From the NCBI RefSeq assembly GCF_001542415.1, contig NZ_LNCU01000062.1, positions 7,655 through 52,466 of the forward strand: a stretch of 44,812 bases of DNA, read 5' to 3'. This stretch comes from Bradyrhizobium macuxiense. GTDB taxonomy: Bacteria > Pseudomonadota > Alphaproteobacteria > Rhizobiales > Xanthobacteraceae. A model generated the notes under the pieces. The model was not told the origin of the DNA and searched no databases. It worked only from the letters and a program-made list of their open reading frames with translations. Each line of letters begins with the position of its first letter. Position 1 is the stretch's first letter. Shown here piece after piece: positions 17,437 to 25,333 of the stretch. A program made the position numbers and the translations under genes.

Positions 17437-18162
17437 GTGACCGAAGGTGCATCCGCTCCGTCCTACCCCAAGTCGTCCCGCAACCGGGTGAAGCGCCGCC
17501 ATGACCGCGGCTTCTACGACCACGAGACCGTGCACCGGATCCTGGATGCCTCGATGCTGTGCCACGTGTCTTACGTCATCGACGGCCAACCCTATTGCAC
17601 GCCGACCTTCTTCTGGCGCGAAGGCACCAGGCTCTACTGGCACGGCTCGAGCGCGAGCCGGATGCTGGAGCACCAGGCGGAGGGGCAGAAGGTCTGCCTG
17701 ACGGTGGCGCATCTCGACAGCCTGGTGCTGGCGCGCTGCGGCTTCAACCATTCGGCCGACTATCGCGCCGTGATGGCGTTCGGCTCAGCCTATCTCGTCA
17801 CCGATCCCGAGGAGAAGCAGCGCGCGCTGGTCGCGATGGTCGATCGCTTCTTCCCCGATCGCACCGCGAGCCTGCGGCCGAGCAGCACGCAGGAGATCAA
17901 GGCGACCTCGTTCATCGCCATGGAGATCGAGGAGGCCTCGGCCAAGATTCGCGCCAAGGGCGTCGCCGATGATGACGAGGATTACGAGTTGCCGATCTAT
18001 GCCGAGCGCATCCCGGTGCGCACCGTCCTCGGCGCGCCCGAGCCGTGTCCGCGGCTGCTCGACGGCGTGGCGCGGCCTTCGACGCTCGATGGCTATTCGG
18101 AGGGCCGTCTGCTCGACGATGCATTGCGGGATGCCTATTTTGCAGAATACCCGGCCGGCTGA
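17437..18162 (+). CDS. Pyridoxamine 5'-phosphate oxidase family (FMN-binding split barrel) protein
   Basis: The GTG at 17437 has GCGAGG seven bases upstream and gives 241 aa; the open frame before it overlaps the divergent regulator. The family hallmarks are LDASMLCHVSYVIDGQPYCT, PTFFWREGTRLYWHGSSASR and KVCLTVAHLDSLVLARCGF, which are the strands that hold FMN in the Pyridox_ox_2/NimA-like group. It is not the canonical PdxH, which has different C-terminal signatures. The C-terminal 50 residues (PIYAERIPVRTVLGAPEPCP) are also common in this group. Divergence from a PLP-type MocR regulator suggests a link with vitamin B6 or amine metabolism. It may be co-transcribed with the M20 deacylase 53 bases downstream. 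Confidence 0.88.
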   Translation: MTEGASAPSYPKSSRNRVKRRHDRGFYDHETVHRILDASMLCHVSYVIDGQPYCTPTFFWREGTRLYWHGSSASRMLEHQAEGQKVCLTVAHLDSLVLARCGFNHSADYRAVMAFGSAYLVTDPEEKQRALVAMVDRFFPDRTASLRPSSTQEIKATSFIAMEIEEASAKIRAKGVADDDEDYELPIYAERIPVRTVLGAPEPCPRLLDGVARPSTLDGYSEGRLLDDALRDAYFAEYPAG

Positions 18163-18215
18163 AATCGGGTTACGCTGACGCTCCCGCCTCTCAATATCCC
18201 CGATGGAGCTGCTGC

Positions 18216-19493
18216 ATGACTGCCGATACGCAACAACGAATCCTTGATGCCGTTGACGAAGGGTTCGATCAGCAGCTCGCGACGACCGAGGAGTTCGTCT
18301 CGATCCCCTCGACGCGCGGCGCCGAGGGCCCTTGCCAGGACATGATCGGCGACCTGCTGCGCCGACGCGGCTACGAGGTCGACGACTGGCACATCAATCT
18401 CGACGAGCTCAAGGATCTGCGCGGCTTCGGCCCGATCGAGCACGATTTCTCCAAGGCGCGCACCGTGGTCGGCACCTACCGTCCAGCCAGCAATGCCGGC
18501 AAATCGCTGATCCTGCAGGGCCATTGCGACGTGGTGCCGACCGGACCGCTCGATATGTGGGAGACGCCGCCGTTCTCGCCGGTCATCAGGAACGGCCGGA
18601 TGTACGGCCGCGGCGCCTGCGACATGAAGTCGGGCACGATTGCCGCGCTCTATGCGCTTGATGCGATCGAAAAGGCCGGGCTCAAGCCGACGGGGCGGGT
18701 TCATTTCCAGTCCGTGATCGAGGAGGAGAGCACCGGCGTCGGCGCGCTCTCGACCTTGCAGCGCGGCTATCGTGCCGATGCCTGCTTCATCCCGGAGCCG
18801 ACCAGCGGCAGGATGATCCGCTCGCAGGTCGGCGTGATCTGGTTTCGCCTGAAGGTGCGCGGTTTCCCGGTGCATGTGTTCGAGGCCGGCGCGGGCGCGA
18901 ACGCGATCATGGCCACGTATCATCTTGTCCACGCGCTGCAGAAGCTCGAGATCGCCTGGAACGAACGGGCCAAGGCGGATCGCCATTTCAAGGACGTCAA
19001 TCATCCCATCAACTTCAACCCCGGCATCATCAAGGGCGGCGACTGGGCCTCCAGCGTGCCGGCCTGGTGCGACGTGGATTGCCGGATCGCGGTGTTGCCG
19101 GGCTGGTCGATATCGGAGTGCCAGAAGGAAATCCTTGCCTGCGTCGCTGCCGCCGCGCGCGACCACCGCTTCCTCTCCAACAATCCGCCGCAGGTGGAAT
19201 GGTCGGGATTCCTGTCGGAAGGCTATGAACTCACCAATTCCGAAGCGCCGGAGGCGGCCTTCGCCAAGGCGCACAAGACCGTCTATGGCGGAACGGTGGA
19301 AGACCGCGCCTTCACCGCGCTGACCGACACGCGCTTCTATGGCCTGAACTACAACATCCCGAGCCTCTGCTTCGGCGCCAGCGGCGAGGCGATGCACGGT
19401 TTCAACGAATATGTCGACCTGGAGTCGTTGCGAAAGACAACCAAGGCCATCGCGCTGTTCGTCACCGAATGGTGCGGGGTGGAGAAGGCGTAG
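18216..19493 (+). CDS. M20 family metallo-deacylase (ArgE/DapE type)
   Basis: A 425-aa zinc hydrolase of the ArgE/DapE/CPG2 group, which removes acyl groups from amino acids or small peptides. The metal ligands are in GHCDVVPTG, GRGACDMKSG with the bridging Asp, VIEEESTG with the catalytic Glu pair, and the C-terminal GEAMHGFNEYVDLESL. A dimerisation domain lies between (about 190-320). The ATG at 18216 was chosen because it matches the family N-terminus; the longer frame overlaps the previous gene. Its place just after the oxidoreductase suggests a shared transcript. The substrate cannot be read from the sequence. Confidence 0.9.
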   Translation: MTADTQQRILDAVDEGFDQQLATTEEFVSIPSTRGAEGPCQDMIGDLLRRRGYEVDDWHINLDELKDLRGFGPIEHDFSKARTVVGTYRPASNAGKSLILQGHCDVVPTGPLDMWETPPFSPVIRNGRMYGRGACDMKSGTIAALYALDAIEKAGLKPTGRVHFQSVIEEESTGVGALSTLQRGYRADACFIPEPTSGRMIRSQVGVIWFRLKVRGFPVHVFEAGAGANAIMATYHLVHALQKLEIAWNERAKADRHFKDVNHPINFNPGIIKGGDWASSVPAWCDVDCRIAVLPGWSISECQKEILACVAAAARDHRFLSNNPPQVEWSGFLSEGYELTNSEAPEAAFAKAHKTVYGGTVEDRAFTALTDTRFYGLNYNIPSLCFGASGEAMHGFNEYVDLESLRKTTKAIALFVTEWCGVEKA

Positions 19494-19505
19494 CCGTACT
19501 CTCCA

Positions 19506-19620
19506 CGTCATTGCGAGGAGCTCGCGACAAAATTGCAAAGCAATTTTGCGCTGAAGCGACGAAGCAATCCACGGCACAGCACGCGGTGAGTTGGATTGCT
19601 TCGCTTCGCTCGCAATGACG
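19506..19620. repeat. CGTCATTGCGAG dispersed inverted repeat
   Basis: The outer arms CGTCATTGCGAG (19506-19517) and CTCGCAATGACG (19609-19620) are exact complements. Inner arms around GAAGCAATCC and GGATTGCTTC also pair. An inner hairpin, AAAATTGC / GCAATTTT with an AAA loop, sits at 19529-19547. Elements beginning CGTCATTGCGAGGAG with GAAGCAATCCA are one of the commonest repeats in Bradyrhizobium genomes. It lies between two convergent genes and may serve as a terminator. Confidence 0.85.
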
Positions 19621-19631
19621 GTGGCGAAAGC

Positions 19632-20420
19632 TCAGGGCCGCTCCGGCCACAACGCCTTGACGATCGCATCGAGCCCGTCCGTCAGCGCGGCGGGGCCGGG
19701 TTGCAAGATGATCGTCGACTTGATCTCGACGATGCGATCGTTGCGCACGGCGGGGATGTCGCTCCAGCCTGGACGCTTACGAATGCGGTCGGGCACGACC
19801 TTCTTGCCGCACCAGGATGCCAGGATCACGTCGGGCATCGTGTCGCGCACGACGTCCGGAGAAATGATGCGGTCCTTGGCCGCCTTGCAGGCGCGCAGAT
19901 GCGGCAGCACGTCTTCGCCGCCGGCGATCTCGATCAGTTCGGACACCCAGCCGATGCCGCTGATCAGGGGATCGTCCCATTCCTCGAAAAAGACCTTTGG
20001 CCGAGCTGAGGGCCGGGGCGTCGCCGCGATCGCTGCAAGCCGTTGCGCGAAGTCTGTCGCGAGCCGCTCGGCGCGATCGGCGGCACCGACGATCGCGCCG
20101 AGAGTACGGATCATCGCGAAGATGCCGGCGAGGTCGCGCTGGTTGAAGACGTGAACTGCGACGCCGGCGCGGATGAGGTCGGCGACGATAGCGGCCTGCA
20201 AGTCGGAGAAGGCGAGCACGAGATCGGGGGCGAGTGCGAGGATCTTCGGAATGTCGGCGGAGATGAAGGCCGACACGCGCGGCTTCTCGCGGCGGACCTG
20301 CGGTGGCCGCACCGCGTAACCGGAGACGCCGACGATGCGGTCCTGCTCGCCGAGCAGGTACAGCGTCTCGACCGTCTCTTCGGTCAGGCAGACGATCCGG
20401 CGGGGAGGGAAGTCGCGCAT
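19632..20420 (-). CDS. Cobalamin/siderophore-binding-like protein (BtuF family)
   Basis: A 262-aa protein of the type III solute-binding fold used by BtuF and FhuD. Visible family features are IVCLTEETVETLYLLGEQDR, SAFISADIPKILALAPDLVL, the long linking helix around IFAMIRTLGAIVGAADRAER and RPKVFFEEWDDPLISGIGWV. The N-terminus (MRDFPPRRIVCLTEE) lacks a signal peptide, and no BtuCD-like permease or ATPase is nearby. It may therefore act in the cytoplasm or use a distant transporter. It is divergent from a PaaI thioesterase. The ligand is inferred from the family. Confidence 0.82.
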   Translation of the reverse strand: MRDFPPRRIVCLTEETVETLYLLGEQDRIVGVSGYAVRPPQVRREKPRVSAFISADIPKILALAPDLVLAFSDLQAAIVADLIRAGVAVHVFNQRDLAGIFAMIRTLGAIVGAADRAERLATDFAQRLAAIAATPRPSARPKVFFEEWDDPLISGIGWVSELIEIAGGEDVLPHLRACKAAKDRIISPDVVRDTMPDVILASWCGKKVVPDRIRKRPGWSDIPAVRNDRIVEIKSTIILQPGPAALTDGLDAIVKALWPERP

Positions 20421-20483
20421 CGCGGAAGCTATGCAGACTCGTCAGCGATTGTCACACGGCCATGACGTTATCAGCACCATTAC

Positions 20484-20580
20484 CTCGGACGTCATTGCCG
20501 AGCTTGCCCCGGCAATCCATCATGCCACGAACACTCGCGAGGAACGATGGATACGCGGGTCAGGCGCGCCTAGACGCCCC
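20484..20580. repeat. Degenerate dispersed repeat upstream of the thioesterase
   Basis: The segment GACGTCATTGCCGAGCTTGC with CCGGCAATCCATC, then GATGGATACGCGGGTCAGGCG, resembles another common Bradyrhizobium intergenic repeat. That repeat typically joins a CGTCATTGC start to a CGCGGGTCAAGCCCG end. The arms pair only partly here (CCATCATG with CGATGGAT), so it looks like a decayed copy. It lies in the gap between the BtuF-like gene and the thioesterase. Confidence 0.5.
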
Positions 20581-20601
20581 AGAGACGAACGGGAGGACTT
20601 G

Positions 20602-21000
20602 ATGACGCTGCTCGAAAAGATCCAGTCGATGAAGATGCCGTTTGCGGAACTCAAGGGTGTCATCTTCACGGAGGCCGACAAGGATCGCGTGGTCGCCCGG
20701 ATGGTGGTGCGGCCGGAACTCTGCACCCTCAATCACATCATCCACGGCGGCGCGGTGATGGCGTTTGCGGATTCGGTCGGGGCGGCCGCGACCGTGATCA
20801 ACCTGCCTGAGGATGCCAAGGGGACGACGACGCTGGAGAGCAAGACCAATTTCATCGGTGGGGCCAAGGAAGGGACTGCGGTGATCGCTACAGCGACGCC
20901 GGTTCATCGGGGGCGGCGGACACAGGTCTGGCAGACCCGGCTCGAGACCGAGGATGGCAAACTGGTCGCGGTCGTCACTCAGACGCAGATGGTATTATGA
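20602..21000 (+). CDS. PaaI family hotdog thioesterase
   Basis: A 132-aa hotdog-fold acyl-CoA thioesterase. The segment LNHIIHGGAVMAFADSVGAA holds the HGG-x-x-x-x-x-D core of the PaaI group, with the catalytic Asp. TTTLESKTNFIGGAKEGTAV and RRTQVWQTRLETEDGKLVAV are the following strands. It should hydrolyse aryl- or acyl-CoA esters in the cytoplasm. The ATG at 20602 is supported by GGGAGG five bases upstream; the longer open frame runs through a repeat and was rejected. The next gene, a GNAT acetyltransferase, lies 145 AT-richer bases away with its own promoter region. Confidence 0.92.
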   Translation: MTLLEKIQSMKMPFAELKGVIFTEADKDRVVARMVVRPELCTLNHIIHGGAVMAFADSVGAAATVINLPEDAKGTTTLESKTNFIGGAKEGTAVIATATPVHRGRRTQVWQTRLETEDGKLVAVVTQTQMVL

Positions 21001-21145
21001 TAGCTATTTGCGGCGAATTTCTCCAACAAATTCAAATATGTGGCAATTAAGTGAATCTAGAAGCTTGAATTATATGGTGCGATGCACAACATTGGGGTGC
21101 TAGGGACTCAACGCCTCCTCGAGGGCTACCAAGAGGAGTTATGAA

Positions 21146-21769
21146 ATGAACCACCATTCCATCCGTTCGACGCTCAAGGGCACCGTGCGGACGTTGAGCC
21201 AGCAGGAGGAGCTTCCCCTGCTGCGCGATCATCTGTTGAGACTGGATCGAACCAGCCGTCATGATCGGTTTCATGGCTTCACCGACGACAGTTTCATCCG
21301 CCGCTACGCCGAGCGGTGCGCCAATGACGGCACCGTGATCATCGCCTATTTCGAGGATGGCGTGGTTCGCGGTGCGGCCGAGCTGCATCCGCCGGAGCAG
21401 TCGCCGGACGCGCAGCCTGAGATCGCGTTCAGCGTGGAGCGGCCAGCGCGCCGCAAGGGCGTCGGCAGCATCCTGTTTCGCAAGCTGATCGCGGAAGCAC
21501 ATGCCAAGGGTTACGCCAATCTGCGCATCACCACCGGCGCGCAGAACGACGCGATGCGGGCGCTCGCCACCAAGTTCGGCGCGCAGCTGACCTTCCGTCA
21601 CGGCGAGTCCACCGGCAGCATCGACCTCAGCGACCATAGCCAGGCCGAGCCTGCACCGGCCGCAGCAGCCGCGGTTTCACCGGTCGACGCCGCGCGCGCG
21701 ATCGTCGACATGAATCGCGCCTATTGGCGGATGGTGATGCAGATGTCCGGCTGGGGGCGGGCGGCCTGA
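21146..21769 (+). CDS. GNAT family N-acetyltransferase
   Basis: A 207-aa acetyl-CoA-dependent acetyltransferase. The acetyl-CoA loop is visible as RPARRKGVGSILFRKLIAEA (about 101-120), after the strand PEIAFSVE. The C-terminal part adds about 50 residues beyond the GNAT core, with an Ala/Pro linker (AEPAPAAAAAVSPVDAA) and a terminal helix MNRAYWRMVMQMSGWG. AAGAGGAG lies seven bases before the ATG, a strong ribosome site. The 145-base upstream gap is AT-rich for this window and probably holds the promoter. A strong two-way terminator follows. The substrate is unknown. Confidence 0.9.
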   Translation: MNHHSIRSTLKGTVRTLSQQEELPLLRDHLLRLDRTSRHDRFHGFTDDSFIRRYAERCANDGTVIIAYFEDGVVRGAAELHPPEQSPDAQPEIAFSVERPARRKGVGSILFRKLIAEAHAKGYANLRITTGAQNDAMRALATKFGAQLTFRHGESTGSIDLSDHSQAEPAPAAAAAVSPVDAARAIVDMNRAYWRMVMQMSGWGRAA

Positions 21770-21790
21770 TCGGTTCACCAGACCAACAGC

Positions 21791-21830
21791 AAAAAGGGCA
21801 ATTCGCTTAGCGAATTGCCCTTTTATTTTT
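21791..21830. terminator. Bidirectional intrinsic terminator
   Basis: GGGCAATTCGC (21796-21806) and GCGAATTGCCC (21810-21820) are perfect complements around a TTA loop. An A run (21791-21795) and a T run (21821-21830, one A inside) extend the stem and give a U tract on both strands. It ends the GNAT gene on the plus strand and the convergent 102-aa gene on the minus strand. It is the clearest terminator in the window. Confidence 0.95.
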
Positions 21831-21845
21831 CAGCAATCGGTTTTT

Positions 21846-22154
21846 TCAGGTGCCGGTGCGCTTGTCCGTCGAGAAACGCCGGACCACGCGGCGCTCGACC
21901 ACGACGGAACGCTGCGCGCCCTGTTCGCCGGCAATCACGCGGGTGGCGGTGCCGGTGCGAGCGCTGACGCGCGCGGTCTTCTTCACTTCGGCCAGCACGT
22001 CTTCGTAAGGCAGGCCCATCAGGGCCGACGCGATCTCGGCCTGGGCTTCGAGATCATCGGTAATACCGACGGCTGCGAAGATTGCCTCCTCGAGCGTCGG
22101 CGGGTCATGCCGTACGCGTCGGGTGCCATACTTGGTATTCCAGTCTCCGCTCAT
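21846..22154 (-). CDS. Conserved hypothetical protein (102 aa)
   Basis: The ATG at 22154 opens MSGDWNTKYGTRRVRHDPPT, followed by LEEAIFAAVGITDDLEAQAE and IASALMGLPYEDVLAEVKK, two predicted helices. The C-terminal 40 residues are basic (ERRVVRRFSTDKRTGT) with many Arg and Val. There is no signal peptide or membrane segment, so it is cytoplasmic; the basic tail could bind nucleic acid. I believe similar proteins are common in Bradyrhizobium but know no function. An upstream in-frame ATG (22211) is less likely because the stretch between is not protein-like. The shared terminator ends it. Confidence 0.75.
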   Translation of the reverse strand: MSGDWNTKYGTRRVRHDPPTLEEAIFAAVGITDDLEAQAEIASALMGLPYEDVLAEVKKTARVSARTGTATRVIAGEQGAQRSVVVERRVVRRFSTDKRTGT

Positions 22155-22310
22155 CGCCGCCTCATATTTGAATCGCGGGAGATACGTAGGTGGCCTTATG
22201 TTGCATTGCAATATGAAAGTGTGATGGCAATCCAGCCATGCAACCAGAGTCTCTCAATCTTGTGAGTGCCGGAAAGTTCGATCAGGACCGCGGCATCTCC
22301 ATTGACGCTC

Positions 22311-22997
22311 CTACGGTGCTGCTCCCGCAGCACCTGACAGATCGGCCTGCTGCTGCGGCCAGCGCTTCAGCGCGGCGCGGCCGGCATCGGTGAGTATATA
22401 AATGCCGCGCTCGGCACGGTCGAACCAGCCATAGACATTGTGCAGCAGGATCTTACCGGCATCGGGAATGTCGCTTCTCAGATCGCGCACGCGCCGTGGC
22501 CCTTCGGATAGCGCCGAAGCACAGGCAAGCGCCTGCTGTCGATAGGCCGTCATGATCGGCGCGCGCGTCGAGCCGCCCATGGCCGGATCGCCCTTGCGCT
22601 TCTGGTGCTCGGCAATTAGGCGCGACCGCTTCTTGGGATTCCGGCGCGGGGCCGCGGTCGGCGGCTTCACCAGGACCTCTACGTCGCCGGTTGCGGTGAC
22701 ACCGAGCATGCCGAAGCCGAGCCGCCGGCACAGATTGCGATAGCGCGCATCGCTCTCGCGGCCCTTGCCGCGGACCGAGATCTTGGCGGCGATCCAAACC
22801 TCATCCGAGGCGCCGGCACGATCGACCGCCTGCAGGATCAGTTCGAGATTGAAGGCGAGCTTGAGTTCCCCGATCACCACAACCGGTGGATCGTCGCCGC
22901 TCAGCGCAACCAGATCGCAGCCGCCGATCTCGCCCTTGACGGTGAAGCCGAGCTTTTCAAGGAAGCGTTTGACGGGCAGATAAAGCGCGGTTTCCAA
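22311..22997 (-). CDS. DUF2161 protein with PD-(D/E)xK nuclease-like core
   Basis: A 228-aa protein of the DUF2161 (COG5482) family, often annotated as a putative phosphodiesterase. The N-terminal part (METALYLPVKRFLEKLGFTV) is followed by GEIGGCDLVAL and VVVIGELKLAFN, an E...D...ExK arrangement typical of PD-(D/E)xK nuclease folds. A basic linker (PRRNPKKRSRL) leads to a winged-helix-like C-terminal region (KILLHNVYGWFDRAERGIYI, then LTDAGRAAL). The start is TTG at 22997, with GGAG eight bases upstream; no in-frame ATG is closer. Nuclease activity is an inference from the motif pattern. Confidence 0.82.
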   Translation of the reverse strand: METALYLPVKRFLEKLGFTVKGEIGGCDLVALSGDDPPVVVIGELKLAFNLELILQAVDRAGASDEVWIAAKISVRGKGRESDARYRNLCRRLGFGMLGVTATGDVEVLVKPPTAAPRRNPKKRSRLIAEHQKRKGDPAMGGSTRAPIMTAYRQQALACASALSEGPRRVRDLRSDIPDAGKILLHNVYGWFDRAERGIYILTDAGRAALKRWPQQQADLSGAAGAAP

Positions 22998-23137
22998 CGG
23001 GCAGGCTCCAGCGGCGCCTCCGGCCGCGACTCATTGCTGCAGCATAGCCCGGAATCGCGCTTTCCGACGCGAAGGGGATTTGCTCAGGACGGACCCGGAC
23101 GGCTATTGTCATCGACGGGACGGGGCGCGACCATTCG

Positions 23138-23482
23138 ATGATCCGGAACGGGCTTTATCACATCACCGTGGAATTCCTTGATGGAGTTCAAGGCGGCAAT
23201 CAGGGCGTCATGGTGCTGCGTGACGGCCAGATGCGCGGCGGCGACTCGTTCTTCTACGCCTTCGGCAGCTACACCGCGGCCGACGGCAAATGGAAGGGCG
23301 AGGTCACCAACCAGGAACACTCGCCGACCTATGGCGAGCGGCCGATCTGGGAACGCAAGGTCGTGACCATTGGATTCACCGGCACCTATACCGATGAGGC
23401 CGCCGAAGGCGACGGCATCGCGCTCGCCGGCAAGCAGAGCATCCGCTTCAGGTCGAAGCTGCGACTGCTGATCCCGGATTGA
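23138..23482 (+). CDS. GrlR-like regulatory protein
   Basis: A 114-aa beta-rich protein. The N-terminus MIRNGLYHITVEFLDGVQGG and the pattern GVMVLRDGQMRGGDSFFYAF and GSYTAADGKWKGEV match the GrlR family, first described as a negative regulator of the enteropathogenic E. coli type III secretion locus. Rhizobial members occur without that locus, as here, so the regulatory target is unknown. There is no signal peptide or membrane segment. The ATG at 23138 has a weak ribosome site. It converges with the SDR gene downstream. Confidence 0.75.
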   Translation: MIRNGLYHITVEFLDGVQGGNQGVMVLRDGQMRGGDSFFYAFGSYTAADGKWKGEVTNQEHSPTYGERPIWERKVVTIGFTGTYTDEAAEGDGIALAGKQSIRFRSKLRLLIPD

Positions 23483-23503
23483 ACGGGATGATGGCGGAGC
23501 CGT

Positions 23504-24184
23504 CTAAACCCGGCCGTTGACCGGCAACAACGCGCCCGTGACGGCGCTGGCGGCGTCGCTGGCGAGGAACAGGATCACGTCGGCGAGTTCCTTCGGCGTC
23601 ACCCATTTGGAGACGTCGGCTTTCGGCATGGCGGCGCGGTTGGCCGCGGTGTCGATGATCGACGGCAGCACGGCGTTGACGGTGACCTTGCCCTTGAGCT
23701 CGGCGGCGAGCGACTCCGTCAGGCGGTGCACGCCAGCTTTGGAGGCGGCATAGGGGCCCATGCCGGCGGCCGCCTGCAATGCGCCCAGTGCGCCGATATT
23801 GATGATGCGTCCGGCACCGGACTTGGTGAGATGCGGGATGGCGGCGTGCGATGTGTTCAACGCGGTCATCACGTTCATTGCGTACATGCGCTGCCAGGTC
23901 GCGGGCTCGCCATCAGCCACCGCCTCGAAGGTGAAGCCGCCGGCGATGTTGATCAGCGCATCGAGCCGGCCGAAATGTGCGGCAGCCTGATCGATCGCGG
24001 TCTTGGCCCGCGCCGCGTCGGTGAGATCGACGCCGCCGAGCTCGATGCGGTCAGGCGTTGCCGCAAATTGCGACGTTGCATGATCGATGCCCGCGACGCG
24101 CGCGCCCCGCGCGAGAGCCTCCTCGGTGACCACCTTGCCGAGGGCGCCGAGTGCGCCGGTGATGACGATGGCTTTTCCGTTCAT
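23504..24184 (-). CDS. Short-chain dehydrogenase/reductase
   Basis: A 226-aa classical SDR from the ATG at 24184. The cofactor loop is AIVITGALGALGKVVTEEAL, a variant of TGxxxGxG with Leu in the third slot. An acidic residue after strand 2 (VAGIDHATS) favours NAD(H). NIAGG is the NNAG variant, and the active-site motif is PYAASKAGVH with Tyr and Lys. The C-terminus (DVILFLASDAASAVTGALLPVNG) is standard. The substrate is not readable. It is divergent from the SGNH hydrolase with about 125 bases between starts. Upstream codons to 24220 lack family character. Confidence 0.9.
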   Translation of the reverse strand: MNGKAIVITGALGALGKVVTEEALARGARVAGIDHATSQFAATPDRIELGGVDLTDAARAKTAIDQAAAHFGRLDALINIAGGFTFEAVADGEPATWQRMYAMNVMTALNTSHAAIPHLTKSGAGRIINIGALGALQAAAGMGPYAASKAGVHRLTESLAAELKGKVTVNAVLPSIIDTAANRAAMPKADVSKWVTPKELADVILFLASDAASAVTGALLPVNGRV

Positions 24185-24309
24185 GGCGGTCTCCGTACAC
24201 GCAAGGGCAGATGAGCCCACTATGATCAGGCGGATTTCATTTGCAATGCCGCGATTTTCGCCGCCTAGTGCGGGTATTCATCCGTTCATTCACGCAAAGG
24301 ATGTTTGCG

Positions 24310-25005
24310 ATGCCCGGGCCGAGGACATGCGAAACCCATCCCGATATCGTCAGGTTCGATCATGGACTGCCGCGTTTTGCAGAGGCGCTGAAGTCCCATC
24401 GCAAGGTCAAGGTGGTGGCGCTCGGATCGTCGTCGACCGCGGGCGCTGACAACATCCTGCCATTTCCGCCGCGGCTCGAAGAGCTGCTGCGGCAACGCTT
24501 CTTCGGCCGCATGATCGACGTGATCAACCGCGGGATCGGCGGGCAGGAGGCACCGGAGGAATTCTCGCGCATCGAGTCCGATGTCGCTGCCGAAGCGCCG
24601 GCGCTGGTGATCTGGCAGGTCGGCACCAACGCCGTCTACAAGAGTTACAATCCGGCCGAGGTGAAAGCGACGTTCGAGGCAGGACTCGATGTGCTGGCCG
24701 CGCTTTCGCTCGACGTCGTGGTGATGGACTCCCAGTACACATCGGCGATCATAGGCACGCCTGACGCACTCAAGCTCGCCAACATCATCATGCCGATGAT
24801 CGCCGAGGTCGCCGCGCGCAAGCAGGTGAATCTGTTCCGTCGCTTTGCGTTGATGAAGCGGTGGGTCGACGACGGGATTCCGCTGGCCGAGCTCGATGAC
24901 GGCGCGCAAGAGCATCTTCACACCAGCGAGTGGGCGACCAACTGCGTGACCCAGGCATTGTTCGGCGCGATCGATGAAGCCCTGGCGCCCGAGTCTATTT
25001 CGTAA
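24310..25005 (+). CDS. SGNH/GDSL-type hydrolase
   Basis: A 231-aa esterase or lipase-like protein from the ATG at 24310, which AAAGG precedes by nine bases. An ATG at 24301 and a TTG at 24241 are also in frame, but the first abuts the ribosome site. SGNH blocks are visible: block I VVALGSSSTAGADN with the nucleophilic Ser, block II INRGIGGQEAPEE with Gly, block III VIWQVGTNAVYK with Asn, and block V near DDGAQEHLHTSEWA with His. No signal peptide is seen from this start, so it may be cytoplasmic; the upstream starts do not add one either. The substrate is unknown. Confidence 0.85.
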   Translation: MPGPRTCETHPDIVRFDHGLPRFAEALKSHRKVKVVALGSSSTAGADNILPFPPRLEELLRQRFFGRMIDVINRGIGGQEAPEEFSRIESDVAAEAPALVIWQVGTNAVYKSYNPAEVKATFEAGLDVLAALSLDVVVMDSQYTSAIIGTPDALKLANIIMPMIAEVAARKQVNLFRRFALMKRWVDDGIPLAELDDGAQEHLHTSEWATNCVTQALFGAIDEALAPESIS

Positions 25006-25126
25006 GGCTGGCGATTACGTAAGACTACGGGGGTGGGCCTGATCGGTAAAATTTGCTGCAGTTCTGTAAGTCGATTGCAGATTCCTGTCCGTAAAAGCGA
25101 AGGCCGACCAAGGCAGGGGATCGACT

Positions 25127-25324
25127 ATGGGAAATCTACCCGATCACGGTTTACCGCTCGTTCAGCTCAAGGAGCAGCGGCGCGAACTCGTGGTGGCGCT
25201 GCAGAATCGCAAAGCGCCGGTGAGTAATTGGGAGTTGATGCAGATCGCGGCGATCCAGCAGGCGATCTCGGCATTCGAGGACGTGATCGCCGATCTCGAT
25301 GCGGAGCTCGACGCCGCGGCCTGA
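25127..25324 (+). CDS. Small helical protein of unknown function (65 aa)
   Basis: The ATG at 25127 has GGCAGGGG eight bases upstream. The product opens MGNLPDHGLPLVQLKEQRRE and is almost wholly helical, with charged heptad-like patterning through LVVALQNRKAPVSNWELMQI, then AIQQAISAFEDVIADLDAEL. It could form a short coiled coil. There is no signal peptide. It ends 9 bases before the convergent tyrosine phosphatase stop. Codon use fits the genome. I recognise no family. Confidence 0.7.
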   Translation: MGNLPDHGLPLVQLKEQRRELVVALQNRKAPVSNWELMQIAAIQQAISAFEDVIADLDAELDAAA

Positions 25325-25333
25325 GCGGAGCGA

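Noticed and set aside
18135..19577. 480-codon frame opposite the M20 deacylase
   Set aside because: Antisense shadow; the plus-strand gene has all metal ligands and correct codon use.
25006..25126. CTGCA / TGCAG inverted arms before the 65-aa gene
   Set aside because: The arms are only five bases with a 15-base spacer, which is expected by chance.
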